Source: Blasia pusilla (lineage: Eukaryota; Marchantiophyta; Marchantiopsida; Blasiales). Taken from it: a stretch of 64,000 bases of DNA. The DNA is taken from positions 8,432,001-8,496,000 of the forward strand of contig CM114273.1 of the NCBI GenBank assembly GCA_050084515.1, written 5' to 3'. Below are positions 1 to 10,130 of the stretch, piece after piece. Position 1 is the first letter of the stretch, and each line of letters begins with the position of its first letter. Made by a program: the position numbers and the translations under genes. The notes beneath the pieces were generated by a model, which was not told where the DNA came from, did not search any database, and saw nothing but the letters and a program-made list of their open reading frames with translations.

Positions 1-330
1 ATCATGGATCCAAATGCCTTCATACCACAAGCGCTTCAACTCATCCACAAGAGGAGCTATCCAAACGTCTATATTCCTAGAAAGAGCAGATTGTGGGCCC
101 GGGATAAGCAAAAGCAATAAGACAAAAAACTTCTTAGTAGTCAACCACGGAGGGAGGTTGTAATTTAGCAGGGTTACACGCCAGCAAGAATATGCATTGT
201 TCTTGTCTCCGAATGGATTGACTCCATCGGTCGAGAGGCCAACTCTCATATTTGTCACGACTCTTAGGATAGATTGTGGGATCTAGCCGAGCGTCTTCAC
301 GAGTAGTGGAGGAAAGGCCCATGAGGTCAA
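1..330 (-). pseudogene. CACTA (TNP2-like) transposase, central fragment, cut by the window edge
   Basis: Reading the minus strand from about 260 down to 1 gives a segment typical of the TNP2 transposase of plant CACTA elements: GLSTDGVNPFG, then SCWRVTLLNYNLPPW, then a stretch rich in PGP and DVWIAPLVDEL-type residues. This family cuts and pastes DNA through terminal CACTA repeats. The fragment follows, in the same orientation, the transposase pieces at 812-1190 and 1197-2093, so these are parts of one gene that continues beyond the left edge. Frame changes and the intervening 331-811 block show decay. No terminal repeats are visible. Family assignment is by pattern. Confidence 0.7.
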
Positions 331-811
331 GAATTACCTATTGAGGCCTCGGGAGATCTGAGAGAGCACGTTTCCCCTTCGTTTCGGCTCATTTGGAGCC
401 ATATTGAGGAACTTACTATTTCGGGTAAGTTTCCATGTTGGGGATGGTTGACTTCCTAATTTTGGTAAGTGACCCTTGACCTCCTACATCAGGTCAAGAG
501 CCAAGGAGGTGACTTGGGAGAATAGGTTAGTGTGGAGAGAGTTTGGGAGAGGGGAGGGGTATACCTCAAGGAGAGAGAGCTTGAGAGCTCATTCTCTCTT
601 TGTTGAACCTCTTGGCATGAGGCGGCGGAGCTATGGTCCCTTGCCTTGTGAGTGTAAACCAAGCCTCTCATTAGGAGACTGGGTTTGGTTTGACATGAGA
701 GAGAGTGCACACCTTTAAGAGCTATGGTGTGAGATGGTGTAGAGAGAGATTGGATCTTACTTTATTGGACATATTTTGGTACTTCTCGCCTCTATGTATG
801 GATGCCATGAG
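331..811. other. Non-coding block interrupting the transposase
   Basis: This stretch lies between two adjoining parts of the TNP2-like transposase where the family normally reads straight through. It is purine-rich around 480-720 and shows no protein signature on either strand. It is either a small insertion or an intron. The two flanks carry partly similar residues (RDTRNVS at the right, VVTNMRVGL at the left), which may reflect the join. I see no clear inverted repeats. Confidence 0.35.
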
Positions 812-1190
812 TTAGCATGGGATCGTGTGTGTTTGTGTGTGTGTTCGATGACAGCGCTGTATGTTGTGTAGCGATGTGTATGCGCACGACACATTCCTTG
901 TGTCTCTTGCAAACTCTAGCCACCTCCGGTTGATGAATCTCCAATGTTCTGAATCTCCGATGTGCCGCTGCAGGCCATCAATACTCTTGTTCTCGGCTGT
1001 CCAAGTCATCAACTTTGAAATTTTTGGGCTCTTGTACATACGTTTCAATCTAGGAATGATTTCAAAATGTTGAAGTACCTTTGTAGGCTGTATGGAATTT
1101 CCTATACCTTTTTTGTCCATATACTGGGCAACTTGATCGATTTGCATACTCTCCTCTCAAGAGCACATGGCCATCAGGGCAAGCATGAAT
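812..1190 (-). pseudogene. CACTA (TNP2-like) transposase, middle fragment
   Basis: The minus-strand product contains KVLQHFEIIPRLKRMY, SKLMTWTAENK, RHIGDSEHWRFI and EFARDTRNVS in the order expected after the N-terminal half of a TNP2 transposase. The family pattern is a V-L-x-x-F-P-I-I-P-R-L-x-R block, a W-H block, and DSxAW followed by FAxDPRNVR. It lies immediately downstream of the fragment at 1197-2093, so the two were one gene. The part holding the CPxC cysteine pair that normally precedes this block is missing or unreadable. Function is inferred from the family only. Confidence 0.75.
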
Positions 1191-1196
1191 GGAACT

Positions 1197-2093
1197 CTAA
1201 TTCAATCCAAGAGTTGACAATAATTTAGTTGCCTCGTACTTATTGCCAAGAGCCATGTTCCCGATAGGAAAGACTGTTGTCTTCATGAATGCAAGTAACC
1301 TTGGAACAAACACAGTTGGGACACCATGATTCCCACAGATGTTCATCAACATGAGTACAAAGGCCAACTTTGTATACTTAGAGCCATGGAATAGAGGCCT
1401 GCATGCATTAGCAACAGTTTCATGGGACCCAAACATCCATCCATACTCATCCTCTTCTTGCCCAATATCGTCTGCGTCCTCTCCAGGCTCTTCGGCTGCA
1501 TCAGTGATTTCTTCCATGCTCTCAACATCATCATAGAATGCATCAAGATCTTGGAAGATGTCACAGACCATTTGTTGCACATTAATCCCATGATCAATAC
1601 TATCACCTTCAGCATCAACCCCATCATCACGGTTATTGTCTTCAAACTCCTCGGGTGTGGTACCTGCCTCACCCGCATCTCGGGCATCGAGGTTGCCCAT
1701 TGCTTGTCCCAAAAATTGTGCATTTCTAGCCACATTGGCAATGTTCGATGTGGACCTCCACTCTTCATCAGACGAATCCTCATCGCCTAGAACCCCAGAA
1801 ACTCTTTTTTCTAGATGCCTTCCGTGTTTTTGAAGGTGAGTGAAAACATTCCGCAAGGCTAGTGTGCGAGACTCATTGCAAGCTACACAAGGACATCTCA
1901 TCCTTGCACTTCTAGAGTGTCCCACTAGGACTTCCTCCCGAACCCAAAGTTTGGAATCACGAGCTCTGATTCGTTCTAGATATTGTAATGGTAACCTGCT
2001 TGTTCTAGGTCGAAAGCGGTGTGGAGGATTGCCTATGGATGCATGATAATGAGCATTTTGCTCCCAGTAGGGAGGGCTAGGTGGGACATCCAT
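1197..2093 (-). pseudogene. CACTA (TNP2-like) transposase, N-terminal part (298 aa open frame)
   Basis: The open frame starts MDVPPSPPYW. Around residues 65-95 it has CPCVACNESR followed by VFTHLQKHGRH, the cysteine-histidine pattern of the plant transposase-associated domain. An acidic linker follows (residues about 100-220, rich in D and E). Residues about 233-298 read PLFHGSKYTKL...FVPRLLAF...GNKYEATKLL, the start of the TNP2 catalytic region. The N-terminal domain of this family binds element ends. The frame closes at 1197 before the rest of the protein, which resumes at 812-1190. The ORF itself is intact although the gene is not. I saw no CACTA termini. Confidence 0.8.
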
Positions 2094-3711
2094 GAAAACC
2101 TAAAGATACCAAACTTCACTATCAACCATAAAAAAAATATGTTCATAAACTTATAGGGTGGTAACAAAAATGCGCAAGGTTGTTGATATTCCCCACCTTT
2201 ATACAATTGATTGGCCAACTTGGAATGTAGTCACTGCATGTGGTCATATTCAAGCAACCTAGTATTAAGGCAAAATCAGTGAGACGGAACCCACATTGAA
2301 TCCAAAAAAACATGTCTTAGTACATGGTCTATACACTACTTTTGCAACTATCCAAATTGATGGAATCTGTTTCTTCGTCATCTGTGGTTTACCACTCATC
2401 TATAAGCTCCTCCATGTCTCCGAAGACTTGGTTGATCCGATATGGTTGTTTCACTAGCTTGTTTCCAATCAATGCATGTGGAGTACTTTCTTAAAAGTGC
2501 CCCAATTCAATGGATTCTTTGACCCAATTATAATGAAGCACATACAGACCTTGACATGAGACCCACAAATGAATCAATGTCTTTCCATGATGTCTACATG
2601 TTTTGGAAAAGATCAGGAAATCAAATGGGTGGTATTCCTATCCATCATGTCATCCACATGCCCGCCACATTCGAGAAATTTTCTCTTCATCCATGTCAAC
2701 CTCCATTGAGATATTTTGTTAGGGACAAATACTACCCTCACCTGACCAAACATGGTTGGATGTGGAGTGGATGGCGGATCAGTTGGGAGTGGTTTCCCTT
2801 CCCTCAAATTCTTCCAATAAAATTTCTTTTCCCTCAAAACAACCACCGAGCTTGATTTACTCTGGAATAGATCATGATTGTCAGGGTCATGCAATCTTCC
2901 ATCCTAGATGGACAAGGACAACCAATCTATGTGGACATATTTAACACCCCGTTCATTCCTCTGGGAATTCAGGATGGTCCATCTGAAATTCTCCAAAACT
3001 CTTACCCAATTCCCAGGATTGCCATGTGTGGCGTCACGGAGACAATCAGTCTTTCTCCCACCCAGTTTCACAAAGTTTGTCTTAAGCCGACACCATTCAT
3101 CATGGGGCAATTATGGGGAGGCCATGATGCATGCCATAATCCCTACAAAAAGAGAGTGTGGCATCGTACTCGATGCGCATCCGGGTGAGGTCTCATGACA
3201 CATTAACACTTTAGAGACACGGCCACTTGGGACTGGGGGAAGCTCAACAATTATCATTTTGGTACTGTGTTGCCAATGGTTTTCCATGATGGGCTACCTA
3301 TCTCTAAAGATATACTTGCATGATTGGATATGGCAATGGATGACGAATGAATACACAATTCCACCTACAATTGGACACATCCTAATCAAGAGCCTAATCA
3401 CAAGAGCCTTTTAGAAACCACCACGATTACATTCCATTCTTCCAAAACATGTCTAATGCATGATGTTGATACAAAACCTGATATTACATAGTTTTGTAAT
3501 TATAGCCGTTCGATCAAAATTTCAAAAGATTGGAACTCTCAAAATCAGAGGGTAGGAAATTACGAGTCTCTATAAAAAATCATACCACCTACCTAGTAAG
3601 CATGTTTAGAGCCTCGACCCTCTTTATATCAGAAGTGGCTACCCTACACTCTCCACCAAAATGCCACAGAATTTTGTTCAGACACGGATCTCTCATCCGC
3701 CAACCTGCATG
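2094..3711. other. No recognised gene; possible remnants
   Basis: Short open frames occur on both strands (2556-2855, 2613-2894, 2874-3188, 2904-3110), but none carries a motif I can name. On the minus strand near 3080-3190 a patch reads DATLSFCRDYGM in one frame, which may be more of the gene recognised at 3712-4330. The assignment is too weak to call. The block separates the CACTA transposase from that gene on the same strand. Confidence 0.3.
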
Positions 3712-4330
3712 TCAAATCCATGAAATATGATCTCTCAAAGGAGTGTGAAGTGTGGGATCAACTTTGTGCTGGTGGCAATAGAACCACCACCTATCCTCAC
3801 CACATGCAGCATGGTCATATATAATCCGATCGCATGCATAACCCTTGCTCATAGCCTTCTTCAAGCAAGTCCAATGCCATGCAATGGGGCCCCTAGGAAA
3901 ATAGACCATGTCCTCCCACAACTCCTCATTGTGCTTATGGCATTCTGGGAAATAATGCATGGGGCAAGACTCCACTCCCGTAGGCAAAAAAGTAAAGCAA
4001 AAAAACCTCACACAAAAGGTATTTGGGCACTTTCTCACGCGAACCCCAGAATCCTCGCTCTCTGCAAAACTCCCCTCTAGACCACACTTGGCACACCTGG
4101 CGATTTGCTTCACACAATCCTGGCACAACCAGCTCCCCTCGTGGTTGGGTGGGAGGTTGACCCCAAGACAAGAGTTCTCTATAGCCCCCGCTGATTGTGC
4201 AGTTGCGTGGAAGTGCTTGGCATAAGGCCGGTCGCAAACAACCAGGTCTTCCCCATCCTCATAGATTGCACAAATATGGGCTACCTTCTACAGGACCTGG
4301 AGTGCACTATATGGCGCATAAGTGCTCACC
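3712..4330 (-). pseudogene. EDM2-like cysteine-rich (PHD-type) zinc-finger gene fragment
   Basis: Reading minus from about 4300, one frame gives ICAIYEDGEDLVVCD, then FHATAQSAGAIENSCLG, LCQDCVKQIARCAKCG, a further Cys-rich block (CPNTFC, SCPMHYFPECHKHNEE) and finally AWHWTCL, WWFYCHQHKVDP and LHTPLRDHI. This series of C-x2-C pairs with H and W, ending in YC-x-H-x-x-D-P and TPxRDHI, resembles the tandem PHD region of plant EDM2, a chromatin factor that controls silencing marks on intragenic transposons. A stop near 4295 interrupts the upstream reading. Splice-like GTGAGC and CTGTAG surround it, but the implied intron of about 42 bases is unusually short. The fragment may be a decayed host gene or a captured exon set next to the CACTA transposase. 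Confidence 0.5.
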
Positions 4331-4622
4331 TTGAGGGTTTTCTTGGCCTATTATTTTGGGGGCACCATCCTTGTACGTTGGTTACTCCTACATTTCGGCA
4401 CAAAAGACAAGAAGATAACTATTAGGTATAGAAATTCGATGGATATTGAATGTCCATGATTCACGCATGGAAAAAAAAAGCTTAAAAATGAATTTCAGTG
4501 GATGTGGAGGTTACCTATAGCCTTCACGATAGTCGGATTTCCAACAGTCAATCCTTTGGTACCTGTAAATAGAACAAGTTAAAGTTAAGTAGCATAAGAA
4601 GCAATTATTTCTACATAAATCA

Positions 4623-5180
4623 TTACTTCTTATTGATTATTTGGTTGCATACATCCCCATAATAGCATCTTTTATCGTCCAAGGTCAAGATTGTACACAC
4701 ACCATGGTCCCAAGTATTACAATACTCAAGAATAACCTCTACCGTGTGGCCACCAATAGAACGCGCATATTCAATGCTGGCTCGTGCCTTCCTAACTATG
4801 GGATGATCCTCCCCAAGGAGAATCCCCCCTACATCATGACAGATATGAAGGGTTACTTTGCGGGTGATCCCAAGCATTAGCCATGCTAATAGTGCTCCTC
4901 TATCCTCCCTCCATATAACAATGTCTGCAAATTGCACATACACGTGGCAATCTTCTAAGCAGAATAGCCAACTCCTAGTTTGCCTTTGTCGCCTATTTGG
5001 GGTCCAATAATGCTCTGAATAAGCATGAAAGTAACAAATGTTTGCCCTTGCAGAAGCTGGGAGGGCAAGGACACGATCCAAGAGACTAGTAGGCCTGCTC
5101 ATGGTAAAGATCTTGACCTTCACTTCAAAAGGAATGCTCCCTAATCTGGACAAAAAGTACCTTGAGTCGTTTTGAACCAT
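4623..5180 (-). CDS. Hypothetical 185-aa open frame upstream of the EDM2-like fragment
   Basis: An uninterrupted minus-strand frame of 185 codons begins MVQNDSRYFL and ends NQIINKK. It contains a well-packed segment (WLFCLEDCHVYVQF, WREDRGALLAWLML, HICHDVGGILL) with ordinary globular composition. It points the same way as the zinc-finger fragment at 3712-4330 and lies about 300 bases upstream, so it could be an earlier exon of the same gene. I do not recognise the domain. A 185-codon open frame in decayed DNA is unlikely by chance but not decisive. Confidence 0.4.
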   Translation of the reverse strand: MVQNDSRYFLSRLGSIPFEVKVKIFTMSRPTSLLDRVLALPASARANICYFHAYSEHYWTPNRRQRQTRSWLFCLEDCHVYVQFADIVIWREDRGALLAWLMLGITRKVTLHICHDVGGILLGEDHPIVRKARASIEYARSIGGHTVEVILEYCNTWDHGVCTILTLDDKRCYYGDVCNQIINKK

Positions 5181-5834
5181 TGGTTAAACAAAACACCCGC
5201 CATCACTTTGATGCCATCTAGAGACATGAAGGATGTTACATTCCTAAGACTTCTCTCTCCATGGTGCACAAGGCTACAACTTCCCGGTATTTAATGACAC
5301 AGAACTTCTTTCTCCATTCAAGTGAATACCCTAAATATTTGCTAAACTACAAAAGAGTAGTTCAATACTAAGTATACAAAGAAGTCACCATACAGATCGT
5401 CCACCTCTCCCTCAAGTATCCACCTATGGATCTTTTCATTGATTGGTACAGGGGATCTTTGATATTGAGGAGAGATTTTTTTGTACAAGAGATTTTTGTT
5501 ATTGCACTATATGACGCACATGTCCACTAAGCTATCCAATAAGTTCCTACGAAAACAACCCATGAATTTCAATCAGATTTCATACCTTTTTAACCGCGTC
5601 TAGGGAAAATATAGCTTCCAGATTTTTATACCTGCTCACTATATGCTCTGACTCCTTCAAAGCTCTACTAGCCACCAACGATTGTCAAATCTGACCGTTC
5701 TCTTTCACAAAAGGCTTCTCGTCCGGTGTGATACCTGAACTTGTTTGTTTGATATCAAAACTTGGAGTGGAACCCCTCCAAGTTCTAACACTTGAATTTC
5801 TGCACCAACACTTTATGGTCAGCACTCACACTTT

Positions 5835-5837
<3 letters not shown>
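5181..5837. other. No gene seen
   Basis: AT-rich sequence without convincing open frames or repeats. It ends at a GA microsatellite. Confidence 0.5.

Positions 5838-5915
<78 letters not shown>
5838..5915. repeat. GA/AG dinucleotide microsatellite
   Basis: About 78 bases of nearly pure AG repeat with one AA interruption near 5869. The open frames across it (poly Arg-Glu or Leu-Ser) are artefacts of the repeat. Confidence 0.98.
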
Positions 5916-5917
<2 letters not shown>

Positions 5918-6787
5918 AAGCCCAAGACTTGTTTATCCCCAAACAAGGTAGGCATGATCTGGATCCCTTCGCCTCTAAAACCCTCATTATGCTCTAGTTC
6001 CTTGGTTGCATTGATCCTACTCATGTCAAAGTTCACACTAGAAAGACTTTGCACAATAAGAAGCCGCTTCACTCGTCCGCACATCAGAGTATCGAGGAAA
6101 TTTTAATCTAGTGATTGCTACCCTCACAAATCTGTATGGACGGCGTGAGCAACCCCAAAAATACGGTAGAGTGTGACACTCCAACATATTCCTTCTACCA
6201 AACAAATTTTTTTTGGACATATCTTGGTACCTGGAAAGTAAACAAAATTACCACATGGCTCCGAGACATGGTGAAATAGGCGTGAATAGTCATGTCTTCC
6301 CAGTGTGGGAAGTATGCGCAAGTAGCACCTTGCTTCAAATACATGAAATAACTTTGAATAGACAAATGCTAGAAAGGATAAAGTAACAAAAAATAGCACT
6401 TAGTTCCGTTACGACGTCTCTACATAGATAATAGCTTTCAATAGAGACGTCTCTGCATTCCAAAAAAAAAAACCGGAAATAGCACCTTGCTCCGAGACGT
6501 GATGAAAGTATTTCTTCCCGATCTAAAACCTTGAAAAGTTTAGAGCAATCTTGTCTATATTCCAAACGCACTGCTAGTGACATTGAATAAAGAACCGGAC
6601 ACTGAGAAAAACCAGAAAAACTCACAACAAAACACTGCTCCGTAGATAGCACACACTTTACTTGCATTTGTCTTGGATTCATGGAATTTCTAATTTGCTT
6701 CAAAATCTTGCGAGCCTAGGTATGCCGCTTACAGAGGGGTAGGAGTCAATTTTAGCACTAGGGATACAAGTCTAGCTATAACTAGCC
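5916..6787. other. No gene seen
   Basis: Several minus-strand open frames of 60-122 codons overlap here (6038-6220, 6124-6399, 6335-6703) and have no recognisable motif. An A-run at about 6462-6471 is present. I consider this non-coding. Confidence 0.45.
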
Positions 6788-6842
6788 ATAACTTTTTGAC
6801 CCTTTGGGTCCCACGGGCTTGATCTATTTATCATTTACCATA
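6788..6842 (+). mobile_element. LINE 3' tail, severely 5'-truncated copy
   Basis: The sequence TTTTTGACCCTTTGGGTCCC, then ACGGGCTTGATCTATTTA and a repeat of the type ATTTACC, matches the 3' end of the LINE at 7088-8090 almost base for base. LINEs often insert as short 3' fragments because reverse transcription starts at the RNA 3' end. Only the last 55 bases or so are kept. Confidence 0.8.
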
Positions 6843-6884
6843 TACAATGAGAGTGAGTTGTCAGACCTTAGTCAAGCCGTTTGC

Positions 6885-6887
<3 letters not shown>

Positions 6888-6947
<60 letters not shown>

Positions 6948-6948
6948 A
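6888..6948. repeat. GA dinucleotide microsatellite
   Basis: About 60 bases of uninterrupted AG repeat, placed between the short LINE tail and the longer LINE copy. Confidence 0.98.
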
Positions 6949-7087
6949 TGACTTGCAAAAATCAAGGCACTAAATTTTCAGTCCGCAAGTGAGTGACTCT
7001 TCGACTCCGCTTGCTGCATAATGAAACACAAGTTAGCGACAATGAATGTAAGCCCAACACATAGAGGACTATAGTTGGGCACTTTGC

Positions 7088-7978
7088 GTGCAAAAGAGAG
7101 TAGAAGCTGGTTACAAAGCTCTATATTCATTTTTAAACCGGTGTAGAAGAGCTCATCTTGTGTCTTGGAGTCTTAGAAAATTCTTATTTAAGAGCTTAGT
7201 GTTGCCGCTGATCTTATATGGGACCCAAGTTTGGGGCCCTTGTTGTAAGAAGACAGGTTGGGAGCGCGTGGAAAGAGTGCAAAAGATCTTTCTACAAGAA
7301 GAATTGGGTGTAAGAAACCAAACTCCGTATGCTATTCTTCTTGCGGAAACAGGTTTTCTTCCTCTAGAAGCTGAAGCTCTTTACTTGACCATCACTTACA
7401 TCGCAAGGGTGAGATCTCTTGATGTTTCTCGCCTCCCTCATCAAGCTTTGCGAGCCACACGTTCCATAGGGTGGATGGCGGATGTGGTGACTTGGTCTTC
7501 AAAGTGGAATGTGGCGGAACGCGATTGGGACTTGAAACCGATGGCCCTCCGTGAGCATCTACAGAAGCAATCTCTCAACATCATTTGGAGCAGTCCGGGC
7601 ACCAAAATGGAGTTTTATCAACTTCATGTTAATCCTATGCTTGTATATTGTGAACAAGGATACCTACTTGCAGGGATGTCCACGTTCTTACGACATATTA
7701 TCGCACGTCATAGAATTGGGTCACATAGGCTAGGAATTGAGGAAGGACGATGGTTTAAAATTGATCGAAGTAAACGAATTTGTAGGTTATGTGCCGGAGA
7801 AAATATTGAAGATGAAGAGCATGTGTTTGTTACATGTCCAAGGTATGAAGAAATTAGACTAGCTCATAAAATAGATGTGGAGAATTTCTATTCTTTACTA
7901 CAGTTAGTGCCTTATGATTTAGGTTGTTATCTTAGGGAAGTCATCATTCATCGCTCAACTGCTCTAGGCTGTAGCTAG
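7088..7978 (+). CDS. LINE (L1-like) ORF2, C-terminal part, open
   Basis: An unbroken 296-codon frame covers the end of a non-LTR retrotransposon polyprotein. Residues about 5-55 hold the region after the RT palm (GYKALYSFL...LVLPLILYGTQVWGPCC). The C-terminus has the zinc-knuckle pattern CRLCAGENIEDEEHVFVTCPRYEE, the C-x2-C...H...C box of plant LINE ORF2. The frame opens directly into unrelated sequence, so the copy is 5'-truncated and the first Met is not a real start. The last 280 bases are about 95 percent identical, by eye, to the nested copy at 46337-46733. The missing upstream RT core of this family is seen at 25680-26350. Confidence 0.85.
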   Translation: MQKRVEAGYKALYSFLNRCRRAHLVSWSLRKFLFKSLVLPLILYGTQVWGPCCKKTGWERVERVQKIFLQEELGVRNQTPYAILLAETGFLPLEAEALYLTITYIARVRSLDVSRLPHQALRATRSIGWMADVVTWSSKWNVAERDWDLKPMALREHLQKQSLNIIWSSPGTKMEFYQLHVNPMLVYCEQGYLLAGMSTFLRHIIARHRIGSHRLGIEEGRWFKIDRSKRICRLCAGENIEDEEHVFVTCPRYEEIRLAHKIDVENFYSLLQLVPYDLGCYLREVIIHRSTALGCS

Positions 7979-8090
7979 GAGAAGGTCTTAAGGATCTTTT
8001 TCAAGGTCAGTGAATGATTGACTTGTAATGTGTTTTTCAACCTTTTGACCCTTCGGGTCCCACGGGCTTGATCTATTTACCATTTACCAT
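7979..8090 (+). mobile_element. LINE 3' untranslated region and ATTTACC tail
   Basis: After the ORF2 stop (TAG at 7976) there are about 60 bases of 3' UTR, then TTTTGACCCTTCGGGTCCCA and CGGGCTTGATCTATTTACCA followed by another ATTTACCATT. The same end is present at 6788-6842, 46670-46733, 50579-50662 (minus) and 62758-62790. The tail is a short ATTTACC-type repeat rather than poly(A), which sets the family apart from L1 elements of animals. Confidence 0.85.
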
Positions 8091-9259
8091 TCAAGCATGA
8101 GATTGCAATTTCCAAGCGAAACAAAATTCAACAAGCAAAGAGAGAAAGAGAGAAATATGGAGAAAGATCTAGACCGCACCAGCGCGCACTTTCTTCCTAG
8201 AGATTCTACATGGAAATGTCTTCAATTTACCTATGCCGTGCACTAATGATCACAGTAGCACAAATCAAATGACGGGAGAGGAAAAACACTTGACTTCAGT
8301 CGGGCCGTTGCTGTGAGAAAACAGAAAATGACTAAATCACTGAAATCTTTACAAAAACTTAGAGATACAAAGTGGCCTAGTCCGTCCGTGCGCTCACAGA
8401 AGAGCTTCGATGGAACCTGAACTGGGAGATAACTCGACATACGAGAATACGCTACCGCTACGGCTCCCGACTATTTGACTACTCGGGAAAACTAGGGTTT
8501 TTACCTATTTTTCTTCGTTTCTATTAATAGAAAAATTTTGCATCAGGGTGCCCCGCACCCTGATGCAATATAGGGTTAGATAAACCTAGTAACGCTACTC
8601 TGTAAACCACCTACGTCATATTACTATGACTCCTTCGACGTCTAAGTCGGAACCATCGATCTAGGCTTCTCCTCATACAAGGGGGCCGATCAAATCAATG
8701 GTGCTCAGAGGAGTGGATGTTGAGAATCCAATAGTTGCAAGTTGGAAAAGAGAGGGGGAAACGAGGACGACAACCAAGTGCTTGAAAGATGGGTCCAAAA
8801 TAATAGGGTTAAGATTAAACCCTACAACCCTTGGGATGTAGGGTTTAAATTCTTTCCTTAGCTTCCTAATTAGTGAAAATGGCACCTATATATGTTTATA
8901 GCGAGATATAAGTATCTAAGTGTTACTCCTTAACCCTAGGGGTAATTCTTGAGTCACTTCTCTTGTTTTGGAGTAACAAAGAGTAATTAAATTGACTCTA
9001 AGTAACACGAGTCATACCCATTTGGGTTTAAAACCACACCTTTTCTACTAGTGTTAATACGGCAGGGCATGATACGAAAACATTGTTGGAACAACGACTG
9101 TGCTAGCCGTTAAACGTCACCTTAGGAACAATCGATAGATACTAAAACTGCTCATCACTACACAGGTAGATTAATTGCAATACTATTCATCCAGGTTTCC
9201 TTCAGGAGAGAGTCTATTCTACTGCTGCGTCATTTTTTCACTACAACACATGCTAGAAC
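8091..9259. other. No gene seen
   Basis: No convincing open frames. Apart from the hairpin at 8538-8568, the sequence is low in distinctive features; minus-strand ORFs at 8243-8440 and 8673-8885 have no motif. Confidence 0.45.
8538..8590 (+). repeat. 14-bp perfect hairpin followed by CTAGT, Helitron-end-like
   Basis: TTGCATCAGGGTGC (8538-8551) is the exact reverse complement of GCACCCTGATGCAA (8555-8568), with a CCC loop. CTAGT follows at 8586-8590, 17 bases downstream. Helitrons end in a short GC-rich hairpin followed within about 10-12 bases by CTRR and insert before T, so this could be such an end or a transcription terminator. The spacing is slightly long and no 5' partner was found. Confidence 0.4.
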
Positions 9260-10130
9260 ATGGTGCGGCCTAGAAATGTTATGCGAGCTAGATCTATTAT
9301 TCTACTAGATAAGGTTCGGTTACGACGATGCAGGCTTCGGGCTATGAATAGAATATCCCATTCAGCCAGGCTCAACAAACAACATGTATTTGTTGTGTGG
9401 TCTGAGATCGATGTTCTACTTAAGAATTGGGAGGCATATTGCTCAAACCTAATTACACACATGAAATGTTGTGGCTATTGTGATGTTATTTCATATAGTG
9501 CAGGCCAGTTGAGAATGACTTTTTAAATCAGTGACATTTACCTACCGTATGCACTTTGTAATGGATACATGGGTCGTTATGTTATACTATCTCCTGGAAG
9601 ATTTTATGTATGTGCTCACTCTCTGGGTGGGAATCAAAATACGGCGCAGAATGTATACATGACACATGCATATATTCGCGATGTGCTCAGTATTGAGCTG
9701 CTTTACCTTCTGTTTCTTTCCATAGTTGATTCTAGATTAGGTATACAGACAAAATACAAGGGGTTTCATTCATAGTGGTTTTTTCTAGGTCGACTCACTT
9801 ATTGATTGTCCCCTTATTGGTTGGAACGTCTCATCGCCACTCTCGGTAGACCCTGATTTCCTTTACAAAAAAGTGAGGAGTGTTCTACTGATGAATCTCG
9901 TAATTAATCAGTTATGCTCTCAATATGTTCCCTTGATAGAGCTCCCAAATCCAACCTGTGGTCTTGTTATTCTGCCTTCATCTTCTGTTGAATCTATTCT
10001 CAGAGCATCCCGAGAGAAGGGTGAGGTCATGCACAGTATGAATATCGATCCGTATAGTACAGAACATAATGTTTTGCAAGATGTCCAATATACGCTCCTA
10101 GTGAAAAAAAAAAAGGCATTCTTATGATAT
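9260..10130 (+). pseudogene. Helitron protein, probable N-terminal extension (degenerate)
   Basis: Three separate plus-strand frames (9260-9526, 9569-9775, 9873-10127) lie directly upstream of the Helitron Rep on the same strand. They contain basic, Trp/Cys-containing sequence (CCGYCDVISYSAGQ, CSQYVPLIELPNP) but no motif I can name. Helitron polyproteins carry a long, poorly conserved N-terminal region before the Rep domain, and position alone suggests that identity. Confidence 0.4.

Noticed and set aside
5728-5997. ORF with long Arg-Glu repeat
   Set aside because: Created by the GA microsatellite at 5838-5915.
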